From: Alienimonas sp043951915
GTDB lineage: Bacteria; Planctomycetota; Planctomycetia; Planctomycetales; Planctomycetaceae
DNA length: 64,000 bases
Assembly (NCBI RefSeq): GCF_043951915.1
Contig: NZ_JBINJD010000005.1
Coordinates: 1 to 64,000 of the forward strand
Direction of reading: 5' to 3'
Shown: in pieces, positions 19,129 to 27,012 of the stretch
Layout: every line of letters begins with the position of its first letter
Numbering within the stretch: position 1 is the first letter of the stretch
Made by a program: the position numbers and the translations under genes
The notes under the pieces: model-generated
What the model saw: only the letters and a program-made list of their open reading frames with translations
What the model was told of the DNA's origin: nothing
Databases searched by the model: none

Positions 19129-19970
19129 GCCCCGGCCCGACCTCGGACGTCGCCCCGACCTCCGGCGCCGCCCCCGCCCCCTCCCGCGCCGACGCGCCCC
19201 GGTTCGATTGGCTGCTGATCTCCGACGTGGACGGCACCCTGCTGGGGCCGGACCACGCCGATGCGGACAGCGCCGACGCCGCCGGCCTCCGCGACTTCGC
19301 GGCGTTTTACGAGGAACGCCGCGAACGCGGGGAGTTGGGGCTGGTCCTCAGCAGCGGGCGGTTCGCCGCCAGCGTGCTGGAGAGCGTCGCCGCCACCGAG
19401 CTGCCCACGCCCGACGCCGTCATCGGCGGCGTCGGCACGGAGATCTTTGTCCGGGATCACATGGGCGAGTTCCCCGAACCGCTGGCCGACTGGCCGGCGA
19501 CGTTCGAGAACTGGGACGCCGAGGCCGTCCGCTACGCCCTCGCCACGGTCCCGCGGCTGATCGTCCAGCCGGAGAAGTTCCAGTCGGACTATAAAGCCAG
19601 CTACTACCTGCCCCGCGCCAAACCGGGGGAGTTGGAGACGATCGAGCGCCGCATCAAGGACGCCGGAGTGGCGGCCCGGATCGTGTACAGCTCGAAGCGG
19701 GACCTCGACGTGCTGCCGGTCGCGGCGGACAAGGGGAACGCGGCGGTGTTCCTGTCGGAGTGGTTCGGCGTGCCGCCGGCGCGGGTGGTCGTCGCCGGGG
19801 ACAGCGGCAACGACGCCGCGATGTTCCGCGGGGACTTCCGCGGGATCGCCGTCGCCAATGCCCTGCCGGAACTGCTGGCCCACGAGCACCCGCACCTCCA
19901 CAAAGCGACCGGCGTCGCCGCCGCCGGCGTGCGGGAGGGGCTGGACCATTGGACGGCCGCCCCGGCGTAG
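19125..19970 (+). CDS. Sucrose-phosphate phosphatase-like HAD hydrolase
   Basis: The 281-residue HAD IIB protein has motif I DVDGTLL with nucleophile Asp34, motif II LSSGR, and motif IV VAGDSGNDAAMF near 223-234. This matches sucrose-6F-phosphate phosphohydrolase, which makes the previous step irreversible. The start is a TTG inside the TTGA overlap with the upstream stop, typical of translational coupling; the ~25 residues before the catalytic domain are low complexity, so a later start is possible. Gene order (synthase then phosphatase) supports the assignment. Confidence 0.85.
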   Translation: MSPGPTSDVAPTSGAAPAPSRADAPRFDWLLISDVDGTLLGPDHADADSADAAGLRDFAAFYEERRERGELGLVLSSGRFAASVLESVAATELPTPDAVIGGVGTEIFVRDHMGEFPEPLADWPATFENWDAEAVRYALATVPRLIVQPEKFQSDYKASYYLPRAKPGELETIERRIKDAGVAARIVYSSKRDLDVLPVAADKGNAAVFLSEWFGVPPARVVVAGDSGNDAAMFRGDFRGIAVANALPELLAHEHPHLHKATGVAAAGVREGLDHWTAAPA

Positions 19971-20038
19971 CCGCGCGGCGACGGAGCCGGACGGAGACGG
20001 GGGCGTCGGCCGTCCCCGTTCAAGGTTCGGCCCTCCGT

Positions 20039-20725
20039 TTACCGTGCGGCGTGGGCGCGAGCCGAGGGCGTTTGGCATCCGACGATCGCGGGCGCCTCAT
20101 GAACGAGGGCGTCGTTCGTCAGGGCGTCCACCATGAAGAGCGCGAAGTCCACGCGACGGGTCAGGTTGCTCTTCAGGGCGGGATCGCCGACGTGCCGGCT
20201 CCAGACGGGGAGCCCCTGGCTCTCGCCTTCCTCAAGATCGCTCCCGCGGACCACCGTCCACCGCGTGTCGCTTTCGAACACCCGCCGGCACGCTTCGACC
20301 TGGTCGTCGAGCTCCGCCAGGCGAAAGAGCCTCGCCAACCCTCCGAACACCTTCAAAAACGCCTTCAGCTTCCACGTGTAGACGTCCTTGCCGTCCCACG
20401 GGATGTGCCAGCCGCAGGAAAAGACGAGGCGGGCGTCCGGCTCCGCGAAGTCCAATACCGCCTGCGCCGTGCCGGACGAGTACTGTTGGACGCCCCAGGG
20501 GACCAGCACCGTCAACACGCCGTCGCACCCCGAGACCGCCTGCCGGATCACGTCGCGGTCGTTGGTCGGGCCGGGGACGACGGCGATTCGCCCGTGGAAC
20601 TCGTCGAGCTTGCTCACGCTCTGCTCGCGGCAGACGCCGACGACTTCGTAGCCGCGGTCCAGCGCGTGTCGCACCATGTAGCGTCCGAGCTTCCCGGACG
20701 CGCCGACGACGCAAACCTTTTTCAT
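20039..20725 (-). CDS. NAD(P)-binding Rossmann protein (NmrA/atypical SDR type)
   Basis: The 228-residue protein begins with a dinucleotide-binding motif CVVGASGKLGRYMV (G-x-S-G-x-x-G at about 8-14), then strand VVGVCRE and VVPGPTNDRDVIRQAVSGCDGVLTVL, typical of atypical short-chain dehydrogenases or NmrA-like sensors. The catalytic YxxxK is not evident, so it may be a binding or sensor protein. Start ATG at 20725 is preceded by ctggagatt, a plausible ribosome binding site, whereas longer starts add unrelated sequence. It converges on the sucrose-phosphate phosphatase gene. Confidence 0.75.
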   Translation of the reverse strand: MKKVCVVGASGKLGRYMVRHALDRGYEVVGVCREQSVSKLDEFHGRIAVVPGPTNDRDVIRQAVSGCDGVLTVLVPWGVQQYSSGTAQAVLDFAEPDARLVFSCGWHIPWDGKDVYTWKLKAFLKVFGGLARLFRLAELDDQVEACRRVFESDTRWTVVRGSDLEEGESQGLPVWSRHVGDPALKSNLTRRVDFALFMVDALTNDALVHEAPAIVGCQTPSARAHAAR

Positions 20726-20890
20726 AATCTCCAGCGGTTGAAGCGCCCCACGCCCCGCGGCCCGATAGCCTGCCGCCCGCGGAAGCAGACCTTCAACCGG
20801 CGACCTCGTCAACTCGCGGGCGTCGACGACCCGCGGCCCGCGCGACCTGCACGCGGCCCCGCCCTGCCCCGTCAGCGGGCTTCCGCCCCG

Positions 20891-22000
20891 TCAACCGGCC
20901 TCCGGGCTGCCGGCTGGCGCCGGTCGGTTCGCTGCCGGCGGTTCTCGCGGCACGCTCGGTTCCCGCGACGCGAAGAACCGCCCGATCGCCTCGTCGCCGA
21001 CCTCCTCCGCGGCGGCTTCGCCTTTCTCGAACAGGGCCTCCAGCTTATCGGCGGCGTCGAGCGTCCAAGTGTCGTCCGGCAGGTCGAAGTTCACGCCCAT
21101 CAGGCGGTCGCCGAGGAAGAACTCCGCCGGCAATTCCGTGCCCTGCTGCATGCTGTGGCCCATCACGTCGGCGATGTGCCGGGCCCAGTACAGGCTGCCG
21201 GCGTCCGCCCCCGGCGGGCTGAGGGAGTACGTCGCCCGACCGGTGCCGACGGAGAGCACCTCGATCCCGGTCACGTCCACGGCCTTTTCGAAGTCGGACC
21301 GGCGGTCGTGCTCGGCGTCCTCCAGCCCCGCGGCACCGCTGGTGAGGGCGACGGCCTCCGCCACGGCCAGCACCGTCGGGTTGTTCGCCCACACGCCGCC
21401 GTCGCAGTAGGCCTCGCCGTCGATCACCTTGTGCGGGAAGTAGGTCGGGGCGGCGGTCGCGGCGACCAGCAGGTCCACGATCCTGAGATCCCGCTGACAG
21501 CCCCGCCCGCCGGGCAGGTGGCCGGTGCGGAACAGGTGGATGCGGCCCTTCGACAGGTTCACGGCCGGCACGATCAGCCGGACGCCCTCCAGTTCGCCCA
21601 GCGTAAGGTCGCCGAAGGCGGTCACGAAGGCGTCGGTGAGGTGAAACGGGCAGTAGCGGGCCCGGAACATCTCGTCCATCGGCAGGCCGGCCTTCCGCTG
21701 GAAGATCCAGTTCGCCAGCGGATACAGCGGCCGCACGCTGGTGCGGGGGCGGAAGGGCTCGCGGGGGTGGAAGATCTCCGGCCCCTGCTCCCGGTAAAAC
21801 TGCACGAGCCGCTCCGCCGACAGGCCCGAGGCCAGCCCGCAGGCGAGGATGCCCCCGGTGCTGGCGCCGGCGAGCAGATCGAAGTGGGCCGCCAGCGGTC
21901 GGCCGGTCGCCGGGAGGACGCGGCGCTCCAGCGCGGCGAGGAACCCGGCGCCGAACGCCCCCCGCAGGCCGCCGCCGTCGAGGGAGAGGATGCGGAACAT
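20891..22000 (-). CDS. Patatin-like phospholipase
   Basis: The 369-residue protein begins directly with the oxyanion-hole block LSLDGGGLRGAFGAGFL (6-22), has the GASTGG nucleophile elbow with Ser47, and the dyad Asp in YCDGGVWANNPT. Patatins are cytoplasmic or membrane-associated Ser-Asp lipid acyl hydrolases. There is no signal peptide. The N-terminal block resembles CapV-type effectors, but no nucleotide cyclase gene is adjacent, so a housekeeping lipid role is the simpler reading. It is divergent from the flavoprotein gene. Confidence 0.88.
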   Translation of the reverse strand: MFRILSLDGGGLRGAFGAGFLAALERRVLPATGRPLAAHFDLLAGASTGGILACGLASGLSAERLVQFYREQGPEIFHPREPFRPRTSVRPLYPLANWIFQRKAGLPMDEMFRARYCPFHLTDAFVTAFGDLTLGELEGVRLIVPAVNLSKGRIHLFRTGHLPGGRGCQRDLRIVDLLVAATAAPTYFPHKVIDGEAYCDGGVWANNPTVLAVAEAVALTSGAAGLEDAEHDRRSDFEKAVDVTGIEVLSVGTGRATYSLSPPGADAGSLYWARHIADVMGHSMQQGTELPAEFFLGDRLMGVNFDLPDDTWTLDAADKLEALFEKGEAAAEEVGDEAIGRFFASREPSVPREPPAANRPAPAGSPEAG

Positions 22001-22251
22001 CGGCGTCGGCGCGGCTCGGAACGACGGGCGGAACAGGTCTGAGGAGGCTCGTCCGTCCCGCGTTATAGCGGCGGGGCGCCGTCACGACCGCCGCGGCGGA
22101 CCGCGGGTCGGCCGCCTGCGTCGGAAGGGACTCGCGTTCGGGGTGTCGCGGGGCCGGGCGAGCGGCATGATGGGGGAAACCCGCCCGTCCGGCCGGGAGC
22201 GTCCGCGCCGCCCGCTCCGTCCCGTCGTCCGTTCGCTGCCTTCGTCCGTCG

Positions 22252-23772
22252 ATGTTCGACCCGCCGTTCCCCCCGGACCGCACCCCGCCCCACCGGCTGC
22301 GGTGCGACGTCGCCGTGCTGGGGGCCGGGTTCGGCGGGAGCCTGATCGCCTGCTGTCTGCGGGCGTGCGGCCGCAGCGTGGCGCTGATCGACCCCGGCCG
22401 ACTGCCGCGATTTAGTCTGGGCGAAACGCTCACCCCGCACGCCGCCGCCCTGCTGACGACCCTCGCGGAGCGGTTCCGGCTGAATTGGCTCCCCCCGCTG
22501 CTGGACCCCGCGGAGGGGGACCGCGGCGGGCCGGGGGTGCGGTCCGGCCGCTGTCGCGGCGCCGTCTGGGCGCCGGTCGGAAAGGCCGGGGAGCCGCCCG
22601 GCGACCCGCTGACGGTGCCCGCCGCCGGTCCGCGGGGGGCCCTCTGGCACCGGGGGGACGTGGACGCGTTCGCCGCTGCCCGGGCCGTCGCCGCGGACGT
22701 CGTGTTCTTCGACCGCACCCGGCTGCGACAGGCCGCACGCCGCTCCGGGGGCGGCTACCTGCTGAGCGGAACGCGGGACGAACGGGCCGTCCCGCCGGCC
22801 GGCGCCGGGGGGAATCCGGCCAGCCCGGTGGAGGTCGAGGCGGACTTCCTGATCGACGCCGGCCCCCCCGGCGGGATGCCGCGGGCCGAGGGCGACGCCG
22901 GCCTCGCCGGCCTGCTGGGGTTGCCGGACGAGGTCGCCTCCCTCGCCAGCAACACGCGGCTGACGTTCGCCCACCTCAGCGAACTCGACCCGCCGAACCT
23001 GCCGATCGTCGGCCAGAGCGACCCCGCAGACGGGGCGGTCGTGCATCACGTCTTCGCCGACGGCTGGTACCGCGAACTGCGGTTCGCCGACGGCACCGCC
23101 AGCGTGGCCCGGTCCGGCCTGTGCGAATCCGCCCCGGCGACCGGCGCCGGGAGCAACGGCGGCGGGGGGAACGGCGCCGACGGGGATCCGTTCCGGTTGA
23201 ACGGCTGGGGCAGGTTGCGGGAGCGGCACGGGCGATCCCGCCACGCGGCGCCCGGGACGGGGCCGATCTCGACCGGGCGGTTCCAGCGCCGGACCGGCCG
23301 CGTGGCCGGGGCCGACTACGCCCTGCTGCCCGCCGCCGCGGCGGCGATCGACCCGCTGCACGACCCGGACCTCGCCCACACCGCCGCCGCCGTGCTGCGG
23401 CTGGGGAGCCTGCTGGAATCGCATTGGGGCCGCCCGTCGCTGACCGCGGAGCTGGACCGCTACGCCGCGACCCTCGACCGGGAGCTGACCCGGATCGACG
23501 GCCTGGCGGCACCGGCCTACGCGGCGCTGGGCGATTGGGAGACGTTCCGCCTGGCCGTCCAACTGCACGACGCTGCAGCCGCCGGGGCGGAGGCCGCCGG
23601 GCTCGTGCCGGAGGAGGACGGCGGAGAGTTCCTGATGGCCGAAGACCTCGACTTCACCGCCGCGGCGAGCGACTTCGCGGCCGGCGTGGGCCGGCTGAGT
23701 GCCGCCGAACTCGCCGCCGGCCTGCGGGCCCGCCTGCCGCACGCCGGCGACCGGTTCGTCACGTCAGCCTGA
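22252..23772 (+). CDS. FAD-dependent oxidoreductase, halogenase-like family
   Basis: The 506-residue protein has a Rossmann FAD motif VLGAGFGGSLIA (GxGxxG at 24-29), then FSLGETLTP at about 54-62, equivalent to the GE(S/T)-containing segment of flavin-dependent halogenase and geranylgeranyl-reductase-like proteins. The halogenase WxWxIP motif was not seen, so halogenation is unlikely or unproven. Substrate unknown. The protein is cytoplasmic, with glycine-rich, low-complexity insertions near residue 300. The ATG at 22252 is 251 bases from the divergent patatin gene. Confidence 0.75.
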   Translation: MFDPPFPPDRTPPHRLRCDVAVLGAGFGGSLIACCLRACGRSVALIDPGRLPRFSLGETLTPHAAALLTTLAERFRLNWLPPLLDPAEGDRGGPGVRSGRCRGAVWAPVGKAGEPPGDPLTVPAAGPRGALWHRGDVDAFAAARAVAADVVFFDRTRLRQAARRSGGGYLLSGTRDERAVPPAGAGGNPASPVEVEADFLIDAGPPGGMPRAEGDAGLAGLLGLPDEVASLASNTRLTFAHLSELDPPNLPIVGQSDPADGAVVHHVFADGWYRELRFADGTASVARSGLCESAPATGAGSNGGGGNGADGDPFRLNGWGRLRERHGRSRHAAPGTGPISTGRFQRRTGRVAGADYALLPAAAAAIDPLHDPDLAHTAAAVLRLGSLLESHWGRPSLTAELDRYAATLDRELTRIDGLAAPAYAALGDWETFRLAVQLHDAAAAGAEAAGLVPEEDGGEFLMAEDLDFTAAASDFAAGVGRLSAAELAAGLRARLPHAGDRFVTSA

Positions 23773-23807
23773 CGGCCGGAGGCTGTTTCAGAACCTCGGG
23801 AAGAACC

Positions 23808-23884
23808 AACCCGAAGCGTCAGCAAGGGCCTTTCGCTCCCGCGGACGCGAGCGATGCCCGCGTCCCTCGCTGACGCTTCGGGTT
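23808..23884. repeat. REPIN-like inverted repeat, copy 2 of 4
   Basis: The 21-base arms (core cgaagcgtcagcaaggg and its near-perfect inverse) surround a 35-base centre between two plus-strand genes, 35 bases after the flavoprotein stop. The left arm carries one change (cagcaagg) relative to the other copies. Confidence 0.85.
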
Positions 23885-23952
23885 GGTGATCCGGCCGTTC
23901 GGCGCCGAGGGACGGGACGACGCGGGGTCACGGGGGCCCCTACACTGTCGGC

Positions 23953-24564
23953 ATGTTCGCCCGCCTGATTCTCACCGCCGGTTGTTCCCTCCTGCTCGGG
24001 GCCGTGCACCCCCAGCACGTCACGCTGGCGGAGGCGGAGTGGAACCCGGACAGCCGCTCCCTCGAAGTCGCCCTGCGGATCACGCCGGCCCAGTTGGAGG
24101 AGGTCGTCGAACGGCACGCCGGGCGGGCGGTCGATCTGGACGCGGAGAGTTCCGACGCCGCCGTCGCCGCCTGGCTGCGGAGCGCCTTTGTCGTCGTCCC
24201 GCCGGACCCGGACCCCGCCGACGACGAGGCGCCTGCCCCGGCCAAGTTGAAGTACGTGGGGAAAGAGGTGGGGATCAGCGTCGGCTGGGTTTACTTCGAG
24301 GTCCCGCTGCCCGGCGGCTGGGAGGGCGTGACGATTGCGGACCGGGTGCGGCTGGACGTCGAACCGGAGCAGCACAACACGCTGGTGTTCTCCGTGACCC
24401 GGCCCGCCCCGAAGGTAGCCGGCCCCGACGGGACGCCGCGGACGGAACGAGCCAGCTACACGTTCGACCGCCGCACGCCGGCCCACACGCTGCGGGCGGC
24501 GGACCTGAAGCCGCTCAAGAAGTCAGCGACCGATGCGGCCGCCCCTCCCGCTTCGCGGAGATGA
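23953..24564 (+). CDS. DUF6702 family secreted protein
   Basis: The 203-residue protein has a short signal sequence (1-16), followed by HPQHVTLAEAEWNPDSRSLE, the start of the DUF6702 domain, which then runs as beta strands to about residue 180. DUF6702 proteins are periplasmic or outer-membrane-linked and uncharacterised. Its 3' end overlaps the 3' end of the convergent rhomboid gene by 50 bases, which is unusual for genes this far from other constraints. Start ATG at 23953 precedes the signal. Confidence 0.75.
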   Translation: MFARLILTAGCSLLLGAVHPQHVTLAEAEWNPDSRSLEVALRITPAQLEEVVERHAGRAVDLDAESSDAAVAAWLRSAFVVVPPDPDPADDEAPAPAKLKYVGKEVGISVGWVYFEVPLPGGWEGVTIADRVRLDVEPEQHNTLVFSVTRPAPKVAGPDGTPRTERASYTFDRRTPAHTLRAADLKPLKKSATDAAAPPASRR

Positions 24565-25546
24565 ACCCGGCGCCGAAGCCCAGCGCCAACCCGGAGAAGT
24601 GGGCCACGTTGGCGACGGCGATGATGCTGCCCGACAGGCAGAGCACCAGGAACGCCAGCATGAAGAAGGTCGAGTTGGTCGACAGCGTGGTCAGCGGCCG
24701 CCCGCCGCGTTTCCGGCCGACCTCGAAGCCGAACAGCGCCACGGCGACCCCGCTGAAGCCGCCGAAGCGGGGGCTCTCCTGGAAGTCGAACAGTCCGAGC
24801 ACGGGCAGGCCGAACCGCATGTCGGCGTAGTACTCCGCGACGTTCGACAGCCCCGCGACCGCCAGCACCCCGAGCAGGAACCGCCACCAGCCGAAGCGGC
24901 CCTCCAAGATCGCCCCGAGGCCGACCAGCCAGCTCATGTTGAAGGCGAGGTGAATCGGGTTGGCGTGCAGCAGCGCCGGGGTGAACGGCCGCCAAAGCTC
25001 CCCCCGGGCCAGCGTTTCGCCGAGGGTGTCGAACTCGATCCGCACCCACCCCTGGCGGAGGGGCACGACGCTGTTCTCCGTGATCCAGAGCCAGTGGATC
25101 AGCGGTTCCTGCCGGCTCCACAGGCTCCACGGGTCGTCCGTCCCGCCCCAGCCGAACGCGGCGACCAGGCAGCAGACGGCGATCAGCCCTGCGCAGACCG
25201 GCGCCCGCTTCCACAGCGGGGCGCCGCTCGCGGCGTCGCGGAACGTGTCCCGGCCGCGGCGGAAGCGTTTGGCGGCGGCCTTGCGCTCCTTCTCCGCGGC
25301 GGCCCGCAGACGGTCGGCCTCGGCGGAGGCGGCGACGAAGCGGTCCGCGTCCGGGTCGTCGAGGAACGCGGCGAGCGTCCGCTGGGCCGTTTCGAGGTCG
25401 TCCTCTTCCACCACCCACACGGCGGCGTCCCCGGCGCCGGGACCGACCGATTCGTCGGGGCGAAACTGGGCGGGCACGCCGGAGGCGACGAGCACGTCCG
25501 TCAGCCGGGCGGCGCGGTCCGGCGGGAGTTCGACAAGCAGACGCAA
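24515..25546 (-). CDS. Rhomboid intramembrane serine protease with GlpG-like N-terminal domain
   Basis: The 343-residue protein has a soluble N-terminal domain (1-~75) ending in RTLAAFLDDPDADRFVAAS, closely parallel to the cytoplasmic domain of E. coli GlpG. A linker of charged residues leads into six or more membrane helices with HLAFNMSWLVGLG, the GFSGVAVALFGFE catalytic Ser loop, and the ANVAHFSGLALGFGAG catalytic His helix. It cleaves membrane-protein substrates in the inner membrane. The TTG start at 25546 aligns with GlpG's N-terminus; a GTG at 25594 would add 16 residues. No ATG fits. Confidence 0.85.
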   Translation of the reverse strand: MRLLVELPPDRAARLTDVLVASGVPAQFRPDESVGPGAGDAAVWVVEEDDLETAQRTLAAFLDDPDADRFVAASAEADRLRAAAEKERKAAAKRFRRGRDTFRDAASGAPLWKRAPVCAGLIAVCCLVAAFGWGGTDDPWSLWSRQEPLIHWLWITENSVVPLRQGWVRIEFDTLGETLARGELWRPFTPALLHANPIHLAFNMSWLVGLGAILEGRFGWWRFLLGVLAVAGLSNVAEYYADMRFGLPVLGLFDFQESPRFGGFSGVAVALFGFEVGRKRGGRPLTTLSTNSTFFMLAFLVLCLSGSIIAVANVAHFSGLALGFGAGFISAKREGRPHRSLTS

Positions 25547-25876
25547 CGAGACGGCGGGTGCGGGGGGCGAAACGGGACGGAGGAGTCGCCCCACTGTACC
25601 CGCGACCGCTTCGGCCCGCCCGGCCGCCCCGGTTGGCTCCGCGACGACCCGGGGCGGACGCGGGCCGGAACCAACGCGGCCCGGGACGAGAACTGAAGGG
25701 GTTCGGGAGCGAATCGGGCTTCGTCGGAAGAATCGGCAAAGTCGGCTCATGCGGCGCGGACGAACGGCCGATACCGGGTGTGCGGGCGGTTCGCGCCCCC
25801 ACCACTCCCGATCCTTCCGGCCCGTCAGTTCGGGCGCCGACGATCGGACGACTTCGAGGACGAGCGAAAGTCCCCC
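25547..25876. other. Divergent intergenic region, rhomboid/MarR
   Basis: About 330 bases separate the two divergent starts. I see no repeat, RNA or convincing promoter. A MarR operator (short inverted repeat) would be expected here if the regulator controls itself, but none stood out by eye. Confidence 0.5.
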
Positions 25877-26923
25877 ATGCCGCCCGCGACCCCCAACGAT
25901 CCCGCCGCCGTCCCCCACGCCAGCGGCCATGTCGAACACCCGCCGATCTCCGCCGCCGCCCGGGCCGCCGCCCCGCCGCACCCGCCGCGGCCGGTGACCG
26001 TGCCGCCCGCCTCCGTGTCCGGCAAGCCGGCGTCGAGCTCCCCGGCGTTCAGCCGTCCCTCCGGGGCGGTGACCTCCCTGCCGGCGAACAGCCCGCAGTC
26101 CTCCTACTTCACCGGCCCGGCGGTCGCCGCCGTCACCGCCGGTCGCGGAGCGGTGGTCAGCGGCTCGCCCTACAGCCCGCAGGGCTCCGGCCAGCCGACC
26201 GCTTCGCACGGCGAGCGGGTGGAGCACCCCCCGGTGGTGCCGTTCGCCCGTCCGGCCGCCCCGGCGCCGCAGCCGGCCCGGCCCGCCGCTCCGACGCAGG
26301 CCGCCCGCCCGACCGGCCCGGCGACGATCCCGGCGGAGCACCGCTTCGCCTCCCAGCCCCACCCCGCCGCCCCGGCCGGTCCGCGGGAGGAATACGCCCA
26401 GATCGCCGGGAGCATCGGCCCGACCCGGGAGGTGCCGACCCCGGAACTCTCCCCGGCCGACGCCGCCGCCAACCGCGTGCTGGACACGCTGATGAAGCTC
26501 GGCCACCGGGTGCGAGGCGTGCTCGACGCCCGGTTCGCCGGGATGAAGATGACCGACGCCCGCTACATGGCCCTGCGGGTCGTGCAGGACAGCGCCCCGG
26601 AAGGGTGCACCCAGGCGAAGCTCGCCGCCGCCCTGGGCCAGTGCGAGAGCAGCGTGAGCACGTTGGTGGAGCGGATGCGGACCGGCAAGCTGGTCTACCG
26701 CCTGCACCCCAAGAGCGACCGCCGCAAGCGGGTCCTGCTGCTGACCGACCAGGGCCGCGAGGCCTTGGAACAGGCCGAGGCCGCCCGGGCCGAAGCCGCC
26801 AAGGAACTGTGCGTCGCCCTCTCCCACGAGGAGCGGGACGGGCTGTGCGAAGCCCTCAGCCGCCTGCTGGAAGGCGTGCAGCAGACCGACGCCGACGCCG
26901 GCCGACGCCGCAAAGTCGCCTGA
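25877..26923 (+). CDS. MarR-family regulator with a ~195-residue disordered N-terminus
   Basis: The 348-residue protein has two parts. Residues 1-~197 are Pro/Ala/Ser-rich and probably disordered. Residues 198-348 form a MarR winged helix: helix 1 ANRVLDTLMKLGHRVRGVLDARF, recognition-helix region CTQAKLAAALGQCESSVSTLVERM, and wing PKSDRRKRVLLLT. MarR dimers bind inverted repeats and usually respond to small phenolic or oxidative signals. The extension is more than the whole length of a usual MarR protein. The ATG at 25877 is used because the reading frame further upstream contains typical intergenic sequence, but the extension itself has coding-like composition. Confidence 0.82.
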   Translation: MPPATPNDPAAVPHASGHVEHPPISAAARAAAPPHPPRPVTVPPASVSGKPASSSPAFSRPSGAVTSLPANSPQSSYFTGPAVAAVTAGRGAVVSGSPYSPQGSGQPTASHGERVEHPPVVPFARPAAPAPQPARPAAPTQAARPTGPATIPAEHRFASQPHPAAPAGPREEYAQIAGSIGPTREVPTPELSPADAAANRVLDTLMKLGHRVRGVLDARFAGMKMTDARYMALRVVQDSAPEGCTQAKLAAALGQCESSVSTLVERMRTGKLVYRLHPKSDRRKRVLLLTDQGREALEQAEAARAEAAKELCVALSHEERDGLCEALSRLLEGVQQTDADAGRRRKVA

Positions 26924-26947
26924 CGGACGCTTTTTGACTCAATCCTG

Positions 26948-26985
26948 AGAGTCCCCGGGGATCAACCGACTCCCGGGGACTCTTT
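26948..26985 (+). terminator. Terminator after the MarR gene
   Basis: A perfect 12-bp stem (agagtccccggg and its inverse) with a 12-base loop is followed by TTTC, 25 bases after the MarR stop. It separates MarR from the TolC-like gene, so the two are probably separate transcripts. Confidence 0.7.
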
Positions 26986-27012
26986 CGCTGCCCGCCTCCG
27001 CCTCGCCCGCCG

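Noticed and set aside
20891..22000. Patatin as a CapV-type CBASS effector
   Set aside because: No CD-NTase or ancillary CBASS gene lies in the neighbourhood; genes on both sides are metabolic.
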